DNA from: a bacterium
Lineage (GTDB): Bacteria; Spirochaetota; Leptospiria; Leptospirales; Leptonemataceae
Assembly: GCA_024742665.1 (NCBI GenBank)
Contig: JANSYA010000008.1
Coordinates: 124,001-188,000, forward strand
Reading direction: 5' to 3'
Length of the DNA: 64,000 bases
Part shown: positions 52,966 through 62,667 of the stretch, in pieces
Layout of the letters: every line of letters starts with the position of its first letter
How positions within the stretch are numbered: the first letter of the stretch is position 1
The notes under the pieces: generated by a model
What the model was told of the DNA's origin: nothing
The model's input: the letters and a program-made list of their open reading frames with translations, nothing else
Database searches by the model: none
Position numbers and translations under genes: made by a program

Positions 52966-55173
52966 ATGGAGCAACCAATAGACACATCGGAACTGCTGCA
53001 GGTCTTCGCGGCCGACTCGCCGGCCCTCGGCGAGATCCTGTCCGGCTACAACTATCGTCCGCAGCAGGAAGCCATGGCTCGCGCCGTCGCCGGGACGCTG
53101 GCCCGCGCCGATCAGGAGGGAGCGCCGCAAAGTCTGCTGGTGGAGGCGGGCACCGGGGTCGGCAAAACCCTGGCCTATCTATTGCCGCTGCTGGAGCGCG
53201 CCATTCAGGACAATACCCGCGTCGTCGTGTCGACCGAAACGAAATCTCTCCAGAGCCAGCTGCTTGAAAAAGATCTGCCGATCGTCCAGAAGCTGCTGGG
53301 GCGGCGGATCAAAAGCGAAATCTGTCTGGGCGCTTCGAACTACGTCTGCAAACGCAAGCTCTCGAAGGTGATGGCTGAAGGCAGCTTCGGTCCCGAAATG
53401 GCCGGCCGCACCGACGCATTTCTCGATTGGGAAAGCGGGAGCCAGGCAGGGCTGCGTTCCGAGTATCGCGGTTACGCTTCGCCCGCCTTCTGGCGCAAAG
53501 TCACGCGGGACCCCGACGATTGTCTGGGATCTCGCTGCCCGAACTACGACATCTCATACTATTTTCTGGCGCGCGAGCAGTGGCGCCAGGCTCAGCTTTT
53601 GATCGTCAATCACAGTCTGCTCGCCAGTCACTTCGCCTTAGAAGGCCGGTTCCTGCCCGAGTTTTCGCATCTGGTGATCGACGAGGCCCACCGCTTTCCG
53701 GAGATCTTTCACGGCGCTTTTGTGAATGAATTCGCTTTCAGCGAAATTCAGAGCCTGGCCCAGGACGCCGGCCGTCGCGGGGTCGATCTGTCGAGTCTCT
53801 TCGAAGCCTTTCGCGATCACCTGCAAAATCTGATTCCCCTGCAGCGCGGCACCCACGTGCGCCGCCAGACCGGTCTGGACTTCCCCGGGGGACACGCTTT
53901 ACGCAGCGGCGTGGTGCGGGCCGAGCAAATTGTTAAGTTGCAATTGGAAGAAGTTAAGGCGCAGCAGGAGCTGGGCTTCGGCGAAGCCCCCGATGCGCAA
54001 GGGGCGGGCTCCGAACCTGCGCGCCTCCAGCAGAGCGTGGAGTTTATTGAGCTCCAGTCCATGAGTCAAAAGCTGGCGCGCCTGCGGGCGCTGCTCGACG
54101 CCCTGCTGCACGGCGCGGGCCGCGAAGCGGTCTTCTGGCTCAGCCGGGAATCGGGGCCGGCTGCCGAAGCGACGAGCGATCGATCAAGCGCCGCCTCTCG
54201 CGAAGCCTCAAGCGGCTACTGGCTGCATCTGGCGCCGCTCTATCCCGGCCGGCTGTTTCGGGACGCCTTCTTTTCCCGGGAAATGCGGGCGACGATTTTC
54301 ACGTCCGCGACTCTGACGACCGGGCCGGCGAATCATCCCGAGGCCTTTCGCTATTTCGGCGGGGAGGTCGGTCTGATCGAAGCTCCCGCTCGTGCTTCCG
54401 ATACCGTTTCTGAGCCGGGGCTGCCGGCCGCTGCCGCCGATCATCCGCCAGGCGCAGGCGCGCCGATCCCGGTGCCCGAAACGCTGCAGCTGGATTCGCC
54501 CTTCGACTACGCTTCGCGGGCCATCCTGTACCTGCCGCCGGGCATGCCGGACCCTGCCCGAGAAGAGCAGCGTTTTCACGAGGCTGCTGCCCGGGAAATC
54601 GAGCGACTGCTTCTGCTCAGTCGCGGCGGGGCCTTTGTATTATTTACGTCGGTCCGGTCTTTGCGGGCCGTGCAGGCTTATTTCCAGAATGCCGAACGCC
54701 GCTATGCGGGCGAGGAGGGCGATGAAGCCGCCTTCGAAATTTTCAGTCAGCTGGACCAGGGGCCGGCCGCGGCTCTGGCTCGTTTTCGGGAGCACCCCCG
54801 GGGGGCGCTCTTCGGGCTCGCGACTTTCTGGCAGGGCATCGACGTGCCAGGGGATATGCTGCGCCTGGTGATTCTCGTGCGCCTGCCCTTTCGAGTGCCC
54901 GACGAGCCCTTGCTTGCGGCCCGCATGGAACGGGAAAAGTCCGAAGGCCGGGACGCCTTCGGGGGCTTGCAGCTGCCGGCCGCGACTTTGAGCATCAAGC
55001 AGGGCTTCGGCCGCCTCATTCGCACCGCCACCGACCGGGGCATGGTCGCGATTCTGGATCCTCGTTTGCAGACCAAAGGCTACGGAAAAAAGATCCTGGC
55101 CGTGCTGCCGCCGGCCAGGCGACTGCGGGCCTTCCCGGACGTCGCCGCGGCCTTTCGAAAGCTTTTTATCTGA
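52966..55173 (+). CDS. DinG/YoaA-type XPD-family DNA helicase
   Basis: A 735-residue superfamily 2 helicase. Walker A LLVEAGTGVGKTLAYLLPLL is at about 57-76, the DEAH box is VIDEAHRFPE (238-247), and C-terminal motifs include VLFTSVRSLRAVQAYF, LATFWQGIDVPGDMLRLVIL and KQGFGRLIRTATDRGMVAIL. The iron-sulphur region has C128 (SNYVC), C186 and C191 (DDCLGSRC). The fourth ligand expected near 197 (YDxC) reads YDIS, so Ser takes its place; C120 is an extra cysteine. Roles of the family are 5'-3' unwinding of R-loops, D-loops and damaged forks. It begins about 100 bp after the membrane-protein gene. Confidence 0.9.
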   Translation: MEQPIDTSELLQVFAADSPALGEILSGYNYRPQQEAMARAVAGTLARADQEGAPQSLLVEAGTGVGKTLAYLLPLLERAIQDNTRVVVSTETKSLQSQLLEKDLPIVQKLLGRRIKSEICLGASNYVCKRKLSKVMAEGSFGPEMAGRTDAFLDWESGSQAGLRSEYRGYASPAFWRKVTRDPDDCLGSRCPNYDISYYFLAREQWRQAQLLIVNHSLLASHFALEGRFLPEFSHLVIDEAHRFPEIFHGAFVNEFAFSEIQSLAQDAGRRGVDLSSLFEAFRDHLQNLIPLQRGTHVRRQTGLDFPGGHALRSGVVRAEQIVKLQLEEVKAQQELGFGEAPDAQGAGSEPARLQQSVEFIELQSMSQKLARLRALLDALLHGAGREAVFWLSRESGPAAEATSDRSSAASREASSGYWLHLAPLYPGRLFRDAFFSREMRATIFTSATLTTGPANHPEAFRYFGGEVGLIEAPARASDTVSEPGLPAAAADHPPGAGAPIPVPETLQLDSPFDYASRAILYLPPGMPDPAREEQRFHEAAAREIERLLLLSRGGAFVLFTSVRSLRAVQAYFQNAERRYAGEEGDEAAFEIFSQLDQGPAAALARFREHPRGALFGLATFWQGIDVPGDMLRLVILVRLPFRVPDEPLLAARMEREKSEGRDAFGGLQLPAATLSIKQGFGRLIRTATDRGMVAILDPRLQTKGYGKKILAVLPPARRLRAFPDVAAAFRKLFI

Positions 55174-55183
55174 GCACGGCGGA

Positions 55184-55262
55184 GGCCGAATGGCCTGCGC
55201 CGTGCGAATTTGAATGCTGCGCAGGCCATGGGCCGGTGTCGTGCGAATTTGTATTGGCGCAC
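55184..55262 (+). repeat. Imperfect two-copy tandem repeat after the helicase gene
   Basis: A roughly 40-bp unit occurs twice in tandem, both starting GGCC and containing CGTGCGAATTTG (unit 1 about 55184-55223, unit 2 about 55224-55262), about 75% alike by eye. The ATG at 55214 lies inside it. Confidence 0.55.
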
Positions 55263-55306
55263 AATGCCGCCTTGCGCTCTTTCTGGATTCTGCCGATACG
55301 TACGGT

Positions 55307-56296
55307 ATGCGCGTACTTTTCACACCCCGGTTCTCCGCCGGCAGTCGATTCGCAATCTGGAAAGGTCGTCGGGTCGGCCCGGTCATTGGCGCGATTATGA
55401 TTGTCGCCCTGGCTCTGAGCGCGACGGCTTTGTCAGGGCGGGACCGGAGTCTTTTTTTTCGCACGCCCGATTATCATTTTATTCAGGAGCTCGACGAGCA
55501 CTCCTCCGTCGATTGGACCGGCGGCTACGTCTTCGCGCGCTCCCGGGTGCGCCTGCCGCGCATCGTCTACGATTCTTCGCATCCTGATTTCGGCGGTCCG
55601 GGCACGGCTACGTCGATTAGCGACGCCCGCGCCACGGCCCGGAACCGGGCGACGGAACTCGCCAGCCTGCGCTTGATGAATTCGGTCACTTCTTTGCGCC
55701 TGGACTCGCGTTTTACGCTAATCGAAAAGATGCGGGCCGACGCCGGCCTGCGCGAAAGTCTCGGCAGTCTCGCGTCGCGCTTTATTACGAAGTCGCGCAA
55801 TACCGGCGAGGGCTATGTTTCGGTCGAGCTGGCCATGCCCTTTCTCGGTCGCGATGGATTGTACGGCATGCTGGGCCGCAGCAAGTACGGCACCCAGCGT
55901 CCGCCGGAGGTTTCAGCGGTGGACGTGACCGATCGCATCAGCGGGCTGGTCGTCGATTTGCGCGAGTACCCCGAATTTCGGCCGAGCCTGGAACCGCGCA
56001 TTTTTACCGACCGGGGGCGTTTGATTTTCGGTCCCGAGATGGCCGGGCGCACCTGCCTGCGCCTGGGCCTGGTTGCGTACTACGCATCGGCCGAGCAGGC
56101 CCGCCGGGATCGCCGGGTGGGGGGACAGCCCTATTATACCTATGCGGCCGGCGTGATGGGCGCGGGTCGCAGCGATATATATCTGGACGCCGAAGATGCG
56201 GAGCGCATTCTCGGACACCGTTCCGGCCGGATGGCGCTCAGTCGCTGCAGCATTGTATTCGTTTTGAAGCAGTCCGCGGAATCAGCGCAATTATAA
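55307..56296 (+). CDS. Exported protein, LPP20/FlgT-like central region
   Basis: A 329-residue protein from ATG 55307 (MRVLFTPRF); an upstream in-frame ATG at 55214 sits in a tandem repeat and is less likely. A hydrophobic stretch at about residues 28-44 (IGAIMIVALALSATALS) looks like a signal peptide. The region about 85-160 (SDARATARNRATELASLRLM, then SVTSLRLDSRFTLI, and GEGYVSVELAMPF) resembles the helix-plus-strand domains of LPP20/FlgT-type envelope proteins. The rest is not recognised. Function is unknown, probably periplasmic. Confidence 0.65.
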   Translation: MRVLFTPRFSAGSRFAIWKGRRVGPVIGAIMIVALALSATALSGRDRSLFFRTPDYHFIQELDEHSSVDWTGGYVFARSRVRLPRIVYDSSHPDFGGPGTATSISDARATARNRATELASLRLMNSVTSLRLDSRFTLIEKMRADAGLRESLGSLASRFITKSRNTGEGYVSVELAMPFLGRDGLYGMLGRSKYGTQRPPEVSAVDVTDRISGLVVDLREYPEFRPSLEPRIFTDRGRLIFGPEMAGRTCLRLGLVAYYASAEQARRDRRVGGQPYYTYAAGVMGAGRSDIYLDAEDAERILGHRSGRMALSRCSIVFVLKQSAESAQL

Positions 56297-56316
56297 ATCA
56301 GCGCCAGTATAGTTAG

Positions 56317-57297
56317 ATGAAAGACGTCTTAAGCCGCTTCGCCGGTTCACATATCCTGGTCGTCGGCGACTTCATGGTCGATGAATATATCAAAGGTTCG
56401 GTCGAACGAATCTCGCCGGAAGCTCCCGTACCGGTCGTCGTGGAACGCGAAGTGCGCACGGTGCCGGGCGGCGCGGGCAACGTCGTGCGCAATCTGCGGA
56501 GTCTGGGCGCGCAGGTTTCCGTGGCCGGCGTCGTCGGGCAAGATGAAGCGGCGGGGATATTGCGCGCGGACTTCGCACGCCTCGGTTTGAGCGAAGCGGA
56601 CAGCGCGGGTTTGATCGCCGTTGCGGATCGTCCCACGACTCGCAAGACGCGCATCATGGCCGGGCAGCAGCAAATCGTGCGTCTGGACCGTGAAAGCGAA
56701 GCCGCCTTAAGCGACGGTAGTCGCGCGAAAATTATCGCGGCGATTCAAAACTTCGTCGAAAACGCGACGCCTCGCGTGCAGGCGATTATCCTATCGGACT
56801 ATGATAAAGGCGTGATCCGCCCCGACGTGATCCAGGCGACAGTCGAAGTCGCACGGCGGCACGATTGCTTTATCGCCGTCGATCCCCAGGTGACTCACTT
56901 CCAGGACTATAAAGACGTGGGCGTGCTTACGCCGAATCACCACGAAGCCGGCCGTCATCTCAAACGCAAACTGGTCGACGACGCCGACGTGCACGCCGGC
57001 GGTCTGGAGATTCTGGAAAGCCTGCGCGCGAAGATGCTGTTGATTACGCGGGGCGAAAAGGGCATCACTCTGTTCCAGGCCGGTCAAAAGACGGCCGAAA
57101 ATTTTCCGACGATGGCGCGCGAAGTCTTCGACGTGACCGGCGCCGGCGATACCGTTATATCGGTCTTTACTCTGGCGATCGCCGCTGGCGCGAGCGCTCA
57201 GGACGCGGTGCGTTTGAGCAATCTTGCGGCGGGTCAGGTCGTCGCGCATCTGGGAGCGGCGACGGTGACCGTGTCTGAATTGGAAGCGGCCCTTTAA
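56317..57297 (+). CDS. rfaE1: D-glycero-beta-D-manno-heptose-7-phosphate kinase
   Basis: A 326-residue PfkB/ribokinase-family protein equal to the N-terminal half of HldE. HILVVGDFMVDEYIKGSVER and ISPEAPVPVV begin it; VPGGAGNVVRNLRSLGAQVS, RKTRIMAGQQQIVRLDRES, ILSDYDKGVI and the catalytic DVTGAGDTVISVFTLAIAAG follow. It phosphorylates heptose 7-phosphate at C1 for LPS heptose synthesis. The adenylyltransferase half is a separate gene 74 bp downstream. Confidence 0.94.
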   Translation: MKDVLSRFAGSHILVVGDFMVDEYIKGSVERISPEAPVPVVVEREVRTVPGGAGNVVRNLRSLGAQVSVAGVVGQDEAAGILRADFARLGLSEADSAGLIAVADRPTTRKTRIMAGQQQIVRLDRESEAALSDGSRAKIIAAIQNFVENATPRVQAIILSDYDKGVIRPDVIQATVEVARRHDCFIAVDPQVTHFQDYKDVGVLTPNHHEAGRHLKRKLVDDADVHAGGLEILESLRAKMLLITRGEKGITLFQAGQKTAENFPTMAREVFDVTGAGDTVISVFTLAIAAGASAQDAVRLSNLAAGQVVAHLGAATVTVSELEAAL

Positions 57298-57371
57298 GAC
57301 GATCGGCGGCCGTACGTACCCGGCGGAAGCCCTGGTCTCCGTTTCGCCGGTCGCCTGCGCTCTGAAATACC

Positions 57372-57869
57372 ATGAACGAGTTTTACGAAAGCCTCGGCGA
57401 AAAATTTCGGCGAGATCGCGACGCTCTTGCGGCGCATCTCAGGAGCCCCGCCTTCGCCGGCCGGACGATTGTATTTACGAACGGCGTATTCGATTTACTG
57501 CACAGCGGCCACGTGAGCTATCTGAATCGTGCGCGCGACCTGGGAGACCTGCTGGTGATGGGCGTGAACTCGGATGATTCCGTGCGGCGTTTGAACAAAG
57601 GGCCCGAGCGTCCGCTGAATCCGCTGGCGGATCGCATGCTGGTGCTGGCTGGCCTGGCCTGCGTGGACTTTCTGGTGGGATTCGAAGAAGACACTCCGAT
57701 CGAAACTCTGGAAATATTAAGACCTTCGATTCACTGCAAGGGCGGCGACTATCGCCCGGAAGATTTGCCCGAAGCGCCCACCGTTCAGGCGTACGGCGGC
57801 CGGATCGTCGTGCTGCCATTTGTCCCCGGGTATTCCACGACCGGTCTCGTGCAGCGCATGCAGGAATGA
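57372..57869 (+). CDS. rfaE2: D-glycero-beta-D-manno-heptose 1-phosphate adenylyltransferase
   Basis: A 165-residue cytidylyltransferase-like nucleotidyltransferase equal to the C-terminal half of HldE. The nucleotide-binding TIVFTNGVFDLLHSGHVSYL carries the HxGH-type motif; LVMGVNSDDSVRRLNKGPER, LAGLACVDFLVGFEEDTPIE, HCKGGDYRPEDL and VPGYSTTGLVQRM follow. It makes ADP-heptose precursors. Adjacent to rfaE1. Confidence 0.94.
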   Translation: MNEFYESLGEKFRRDRDALAAHLRSPAFAGRTIVFTNGVFDLLHSGHVSYLNRARDLGDLLVMGVNSDDSVRRLNKGPERPLNPLADRMLVLAGLACVDFLVGFEEDTPIETLEILRPSIHCKGGDYRPEDLPEAPTVQAYGGRIVVLPFVPGYSTTGLVQRMQE

Positions 57870-57907
57870 GCGGCGCGGGCTATTTTCTGCCACGCGGGTT
57901 CCTTTCT

Positions 57908-57998
57908 GCCACGGATTTCGCAGATTCCACCGATCAATCCAGCGATTTCAGTGTAGAGCCGGCGGTTGGCCCTCTGTGAAATCAGAGAAATCCGTGGC
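57908..57998. repeat. Palindromic copy of the dispersed CACGGATTTCGC repeat
   Basis: A left arm GCCACGGATTTCGCAGATTC (to 57930) and an inverted right arm at 57976-57998 match at 20 of 23 positions, with 45 bp between. Single or partial copies occur at 59890-59916, 61152-61164 and 62599-62643. Confidence 0.7.
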
Positions 57999-58065
57999 GA
58001 AGAAATTCAGGGGCAGGGGGTTTTCTAAAACCTGCTGGCTGGCGGTTTTTTACAAAACCCACCAC

Positions 58066-58086
58066 GCAGGTTTTTCAGAAACCTGC
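58066..58086. other. Hairpin upstream of pyrG
   Basis: GCAGGTTT and AAACCTGC form a perfect 8-bp stem with a 5-nt loop, within a 270-bp spacer that contains two further AAACC(T/C)-type stretches. There is no T-run directly after it; it may be part of a repeat or a leader structure. Confidence 0.35.
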
Positions 58087-58140
58087 CGGGGAGACATAAA
58101 AAAAATCTTTCGATGCGGGGGGGCTTTGTGAATTTGGCCC

Positions 58141-59835
<1,695 letters not shown>

Positions 59836-59889
59836 GAACAAGAAGTCGGAAGGCGCACTGGAGCCGGGAAAGTTTCGCGACTTTTCATC

Positions 59890-59916
59890 GCCACGGATTT
59901 CGCTGATTTCTCAGAT
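59890..59916. repeat. Dispersed repeat copy between pyrG and the CsgG-like gene
   Basis: GCCACGGATTTCGCTGATTT and following TCTCAGAT match the left arm of the 57908 element. Lies in the non-coding part before ATG 59963. Confidence 0.65.
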
Positions 59917-59962
59917 AATACGGGGAGTTGCGGCGATTTTCTGCATTAGCGGAGTTGGATAC

Positions 59963-61090
59963 ATGCACAGTATCACAAAAAGGATCAGTGTTCTATTCAT
60001 TCTGATTTTTTCCAGCCACTGCCTGCATCACGCAAGTGTGGGGGGCGATCCCATCGGAGTCCTGCCGCTGCTGAATGTCGCGGAGGCTCACAGTCAGCAG
60101 GAATTGCCGGTCAGATTGATCTTTGACGAGGCGAGTCGGCTTGCCTCAGAAGAGCGACTGGCAAAAAAAACCGGCGATGATTCTATATCGCCGTTGGTCG
60201 AAAGTTATTATTCCGAGGCGATGCTCGGACACTTTCAGCAGAGTCGCTATTTTTTCGTGGAGCCGGGCGCGAATGTCTCGGTGCGAGTGCAAACCACGGT
60301 CGGCTCGGTCTCCCTCGCGCATCAGAATCCTTTTTTTCTGCTATCGATTCTTACTCTTTCGATCATTCCGGCAATCGGCGCATCGAATGGAGCGATTAGT
60401 TTTATTCTGACTGACTCGGAAAACAAAACAGTACTCGCGCGCTACAAATATCCCGTGAGTCATCAGTATCTGGCGGGCATTCTAACTCCGCTCGCGAGCG
60501 TGGTGACGCCCTTTCTCGATCGCGTGGATTATTCGGGGGATGTTAGAACGGATTCGATCGTCGACGTTGTGTACGATCGCTTTGAATCTGATCTGCGAAT
60601 TCAGCTCGCCACGGATGAGAAACTGGCGGCGCGTTTTTTCAGCACGCCGGCTCCGGCGTACGCTGTAATGCCCGTTGATATTCCGGGCTCCGCCTTTGAG
60701 GCGGATAAGCAGGAAGTCCGTGAATCGCTCGAGCGGGCATTGGTACGTTCTGGTATTCAGATGGTGGAGCGGGCCCGCCTGCGAGCGCTGCTGTCCGAGC
60801 TGGAATACGGTCAGAGCGGTCTGACTCTCGACCAGGGGATTCGTGTCGGGCGTCATATCCAGGCGCAACGATTGATCTTTGCACGGGTTACGAAAGCGAA
60901 TGGCGTACCTTCAGAAAATCCGGATGCGGCCCGGATTGCGGTAAAGTGCGTGGACGTATCGTCCCGGCGAATCCTCTGGTCGGAATCCTTCGACGCCGGT
61001 AACCGCTCCGGCAAGCAGGATGCGGATGATCGAATGGATTTTCTGATTCGCAGCATGGTTTCGAAGCTACGAACGAAAGGCTTTATTTGA
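59963..61090 (+). CDS. CsgG-like exported lipoprotein
   Basis: A 375-residue protein. ATG 59963 gives a signal peptide ISVLFILIFSSHC with a lipobox cysteine, so the upstream open frame, which overlaps pyrG and a repeat, is discarded. The C-terminal part (about 240-350), SLERALVRSGIQMVERARLR followed by LLSELEYGQSG, QGIRVGRHIQAQRLIFARVT and ISSRRILWSESF-type strands, resembles the CsgG/curli-assembly and LpoB-like group. The N-terminal 200 residues are not recognised. It probably acts in the outer membrane or periplasm. Confidence 0.7.
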   Translation: MHSITKRISVLFILIFSSHCLHHASVGGDPIGVLPLLNVAEAHSQQELPVRLIFDEASRLASEERLAKKTGDDSISPLVESYYSEAMLGHFQQSRYFFVEPGANVSVRVQTTVGSVSLAHQNPFFLLSILTLSIIPAIGASNGAISFILTDSENKTVLARYKYPVSHQYLAGILTPLASVVTPFLDRVDYSGDVRTDSIVDVVYDRFESDLRIQLATDEKLAARFFSTPAPAYAVMPVDIPGSAFEADKQEVRESLERALVRSGIQMVERARLRALLSELEYGQSGLTLDQGIRVGRHIQAQRLIFARVTKANGVPSENPDAARIAVKCVDVSSRRILWSESFDAGNRSGKQDADDRMDFLIRSMVSKLRTKGFI

Positions 61091-61185
61091 TTGCCGGGCA
61101 TTCGATTCGGCCGATCCTCCGGCCCATGTCGGCAAGAGTACTCCACGTGATGGCACGGATGATCTTTTGATTTGGATGGTAATTT

Positions 61186-62544
61186 ATGATTCAAGAATCG
61201 GCAATTTTACGCAACGATCGCATCGGCCGTACGCCTTCGGTGAAGATCCCGGCGCTTGCCATCGGGGCGATGCTGTTGTTCTTGCTACCCCTTGCGTCGC
61301 TTACCGATTCGGCTGGACTCCTGGCAGATGCGGGGCCGATCACGGCCTTACCCGGTGGGAATGTGCGACCGGTCACGGATTCTCAAATTCATTTAGATTC
61401 GGAGCTCGTTCGCATTCGCCTGGGCCAGGAGGGCTATCGCGTCGAGGTTCGCTATCAGTTTCGAAACGCCGGCAAAGCCCGGACCGTGGAGATGGGTTTT
61501 CCGAACAGCAAGCCCGTTACGTTTATGGACAGCCCGCTCAAGAATTTTGAAGCGGCTCTTTTGGTCTCGGGGCGGGAAGAGCCGCTGAAGGTTACGCCGA
61601 AAGCGAGCCCCGATCCGGACGCTTCCCCCTGGGACTTATTTGAAACTTTCTCCGTGCCCTTCGCTGCGGGTCAGCGCCGGACCCTTATCAATCGCTACGA
61701 GCAGATTTACCAGAGCGTCAACTATGACGGCGACTATGATGAAGTGAAATACATCTTACGCACCGGCGCGCTCTGGGCCGGTAAGATCAAGAAGGCGCGC
61801 TTTGAGATTTTCTTCGATCGGATCCATCCCGAGGACACAAAGTCCCGGGTCGGCGTGTTCTGGAATTACGAAAGCAAAACATTCGAATACTATCCCTACG
61901 GAGGATGGAGGCTCGAGGGAGGGCCGGGCAAGGTCGTTTCGAACAAGGAGGGTCTGGTGATCGAGTACTTTAATATCGAACCAGACTTCGACGTGACGCT
62001 GCGATTACCGCATCGTCTGTATGCCGGCGCGAGTTCCTCTTCGCAACTCAAGGGAAAAGACGCGCAGGGAGAAGATCGTTACGCCGCTAATAAAGCGATC
62101 GACAAAGATGTCAGCACCGCCTGGGTCGAGGGAGCCGCGGGCGCCGGCGTCGGCGAATCGCTGACGATCTTCGCGGCGCCCACCAAGCACGGCGGTAAAG
62201 TTCAGGGTTGGTATCTGATCGAAGGAGTTGAGATCGTCAACGGCTGTGCTCGCGACCAGCAGCTCTTTCTGGCGAACGGACGCGTTCGCAAAGTGCGCGT
62301 CGAGCTGTATTCTGTGCCGCAGCGCGCCTACAACCCTGAGTTTCCATTGGTTTCGGCGCAAGAAATGGAACTCAAAGATCGCGCCGAAGCTCAGGTGATC
62401 GAATTCGCGCAGCCGGTGATTACTGCCGGAGTGAAGCTGACGATTTTGAGCGTCTATCCCGGCGAAAAATTTCAGGATACCTGCATTGCCGAAGTGCGCC
62501 TGCTACCGGTGCAGCTCGCGACGGACAAAGATTCGCCTTTCTGA
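61186..62544 (+). CDS. Exported protein with C-terminal discoidin/NADase-type glycan-binding-like domain, paralogue 1
   Basis: A 452-residue protein. N-terminal MIQESAILRNDRIGR leads into a hydrophobic signal/anchor (PALAIGAMLLFLLPLASLTD). Residues about 60-270 are an immunoglobulin- or DUF4424-like beta domain (VRIRLGQEGYRVEVRYQFRN, then GKARTVEMGFPNSK, and GALWAGKIKKARFEI). The C-terminal 170 residues (AIDKDVSTAWVEGAAGAGVG, YLIEGVEIVNGCARDQQLF, LTILSVYPGEKFQDTCIAEV) match the NADase-type glycan-binding/discoidin fold seen in many leptospiral secreted proteins. Followed by a close paralogue at 62668 (about 65% identical by eye), including the preceding 35 bp. Confidence 0.75.
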   Translation: MIQESAILRNDRIGRTPSVKIPALAIGAMLLFLLPLASLTDSAGLLADAGPITALPGGNVRPVTDSQIHLDSELVRIRLGQEGYRVEVRYQFRNAGKARTVEMGFPNSKPVTFMDSPLKNFEAALLVSGREEPLKVTPKASPDPDASPWDLFETFSVPFAAGQRRTLINRYEQIYQSVNYDGDYDEVKYILRTGALWAGKIKKARFEIFFDRIHPEDTKSRVGVFWNYESKTFEYYPYGGWRLEGGPGKVVSNKEGLVIEYFNIEPDFDVTLRLPHRLYAGASSSSQLKGKDAQGEDRYAANKAIDKDVSTAWVEGAAGAGVGESLTIFAAPTKHGGKVQGWYLIEGVEIVNGCARDQQLFLANGRVRKVRVELYSVPQRAYNPEFPLVSAQEMELKDRAEAQVIEFAQPVITAGVKLTILSVYPGEKFQDTCIAEVRLLPVQLATDKDSPF

Positions 62545-62598
62545 ATCATGTCGCGGTCCTCGTGATTCGCGCGGATTATTCGCTGCAGATTTTTTTTT

Positions 62599-62643
62599 GC
62601 CACTGATTTTTTGCCACGGATTTCGCCGATGCCACGGATGATC
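62599..62643. repeat. Dispersed repeat cluster upstream of the second paralogue
   Basis: Three GCCAC(G/T)GAT starts within 45 bp, the middle one extending to GCCACGGATTTCGCCGAT. Ends 25 bp before the paralogue start at 62668; a remnant (GGCACGGATGATC) stands at 61152-61164 before the first paralogue. Confidence 0.6.
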
Positions 62644-62667
62644 TTTTTGGGGCTGGATAATATTTTT

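Noticed and set aside
58011..58140. A pyrimidine-sensing leader or attenuator for pyrG
   Set aside because: A hairpin and a G-run are present, but there is no T-tract and no arrangement matching a known pyrG attenuation leader.
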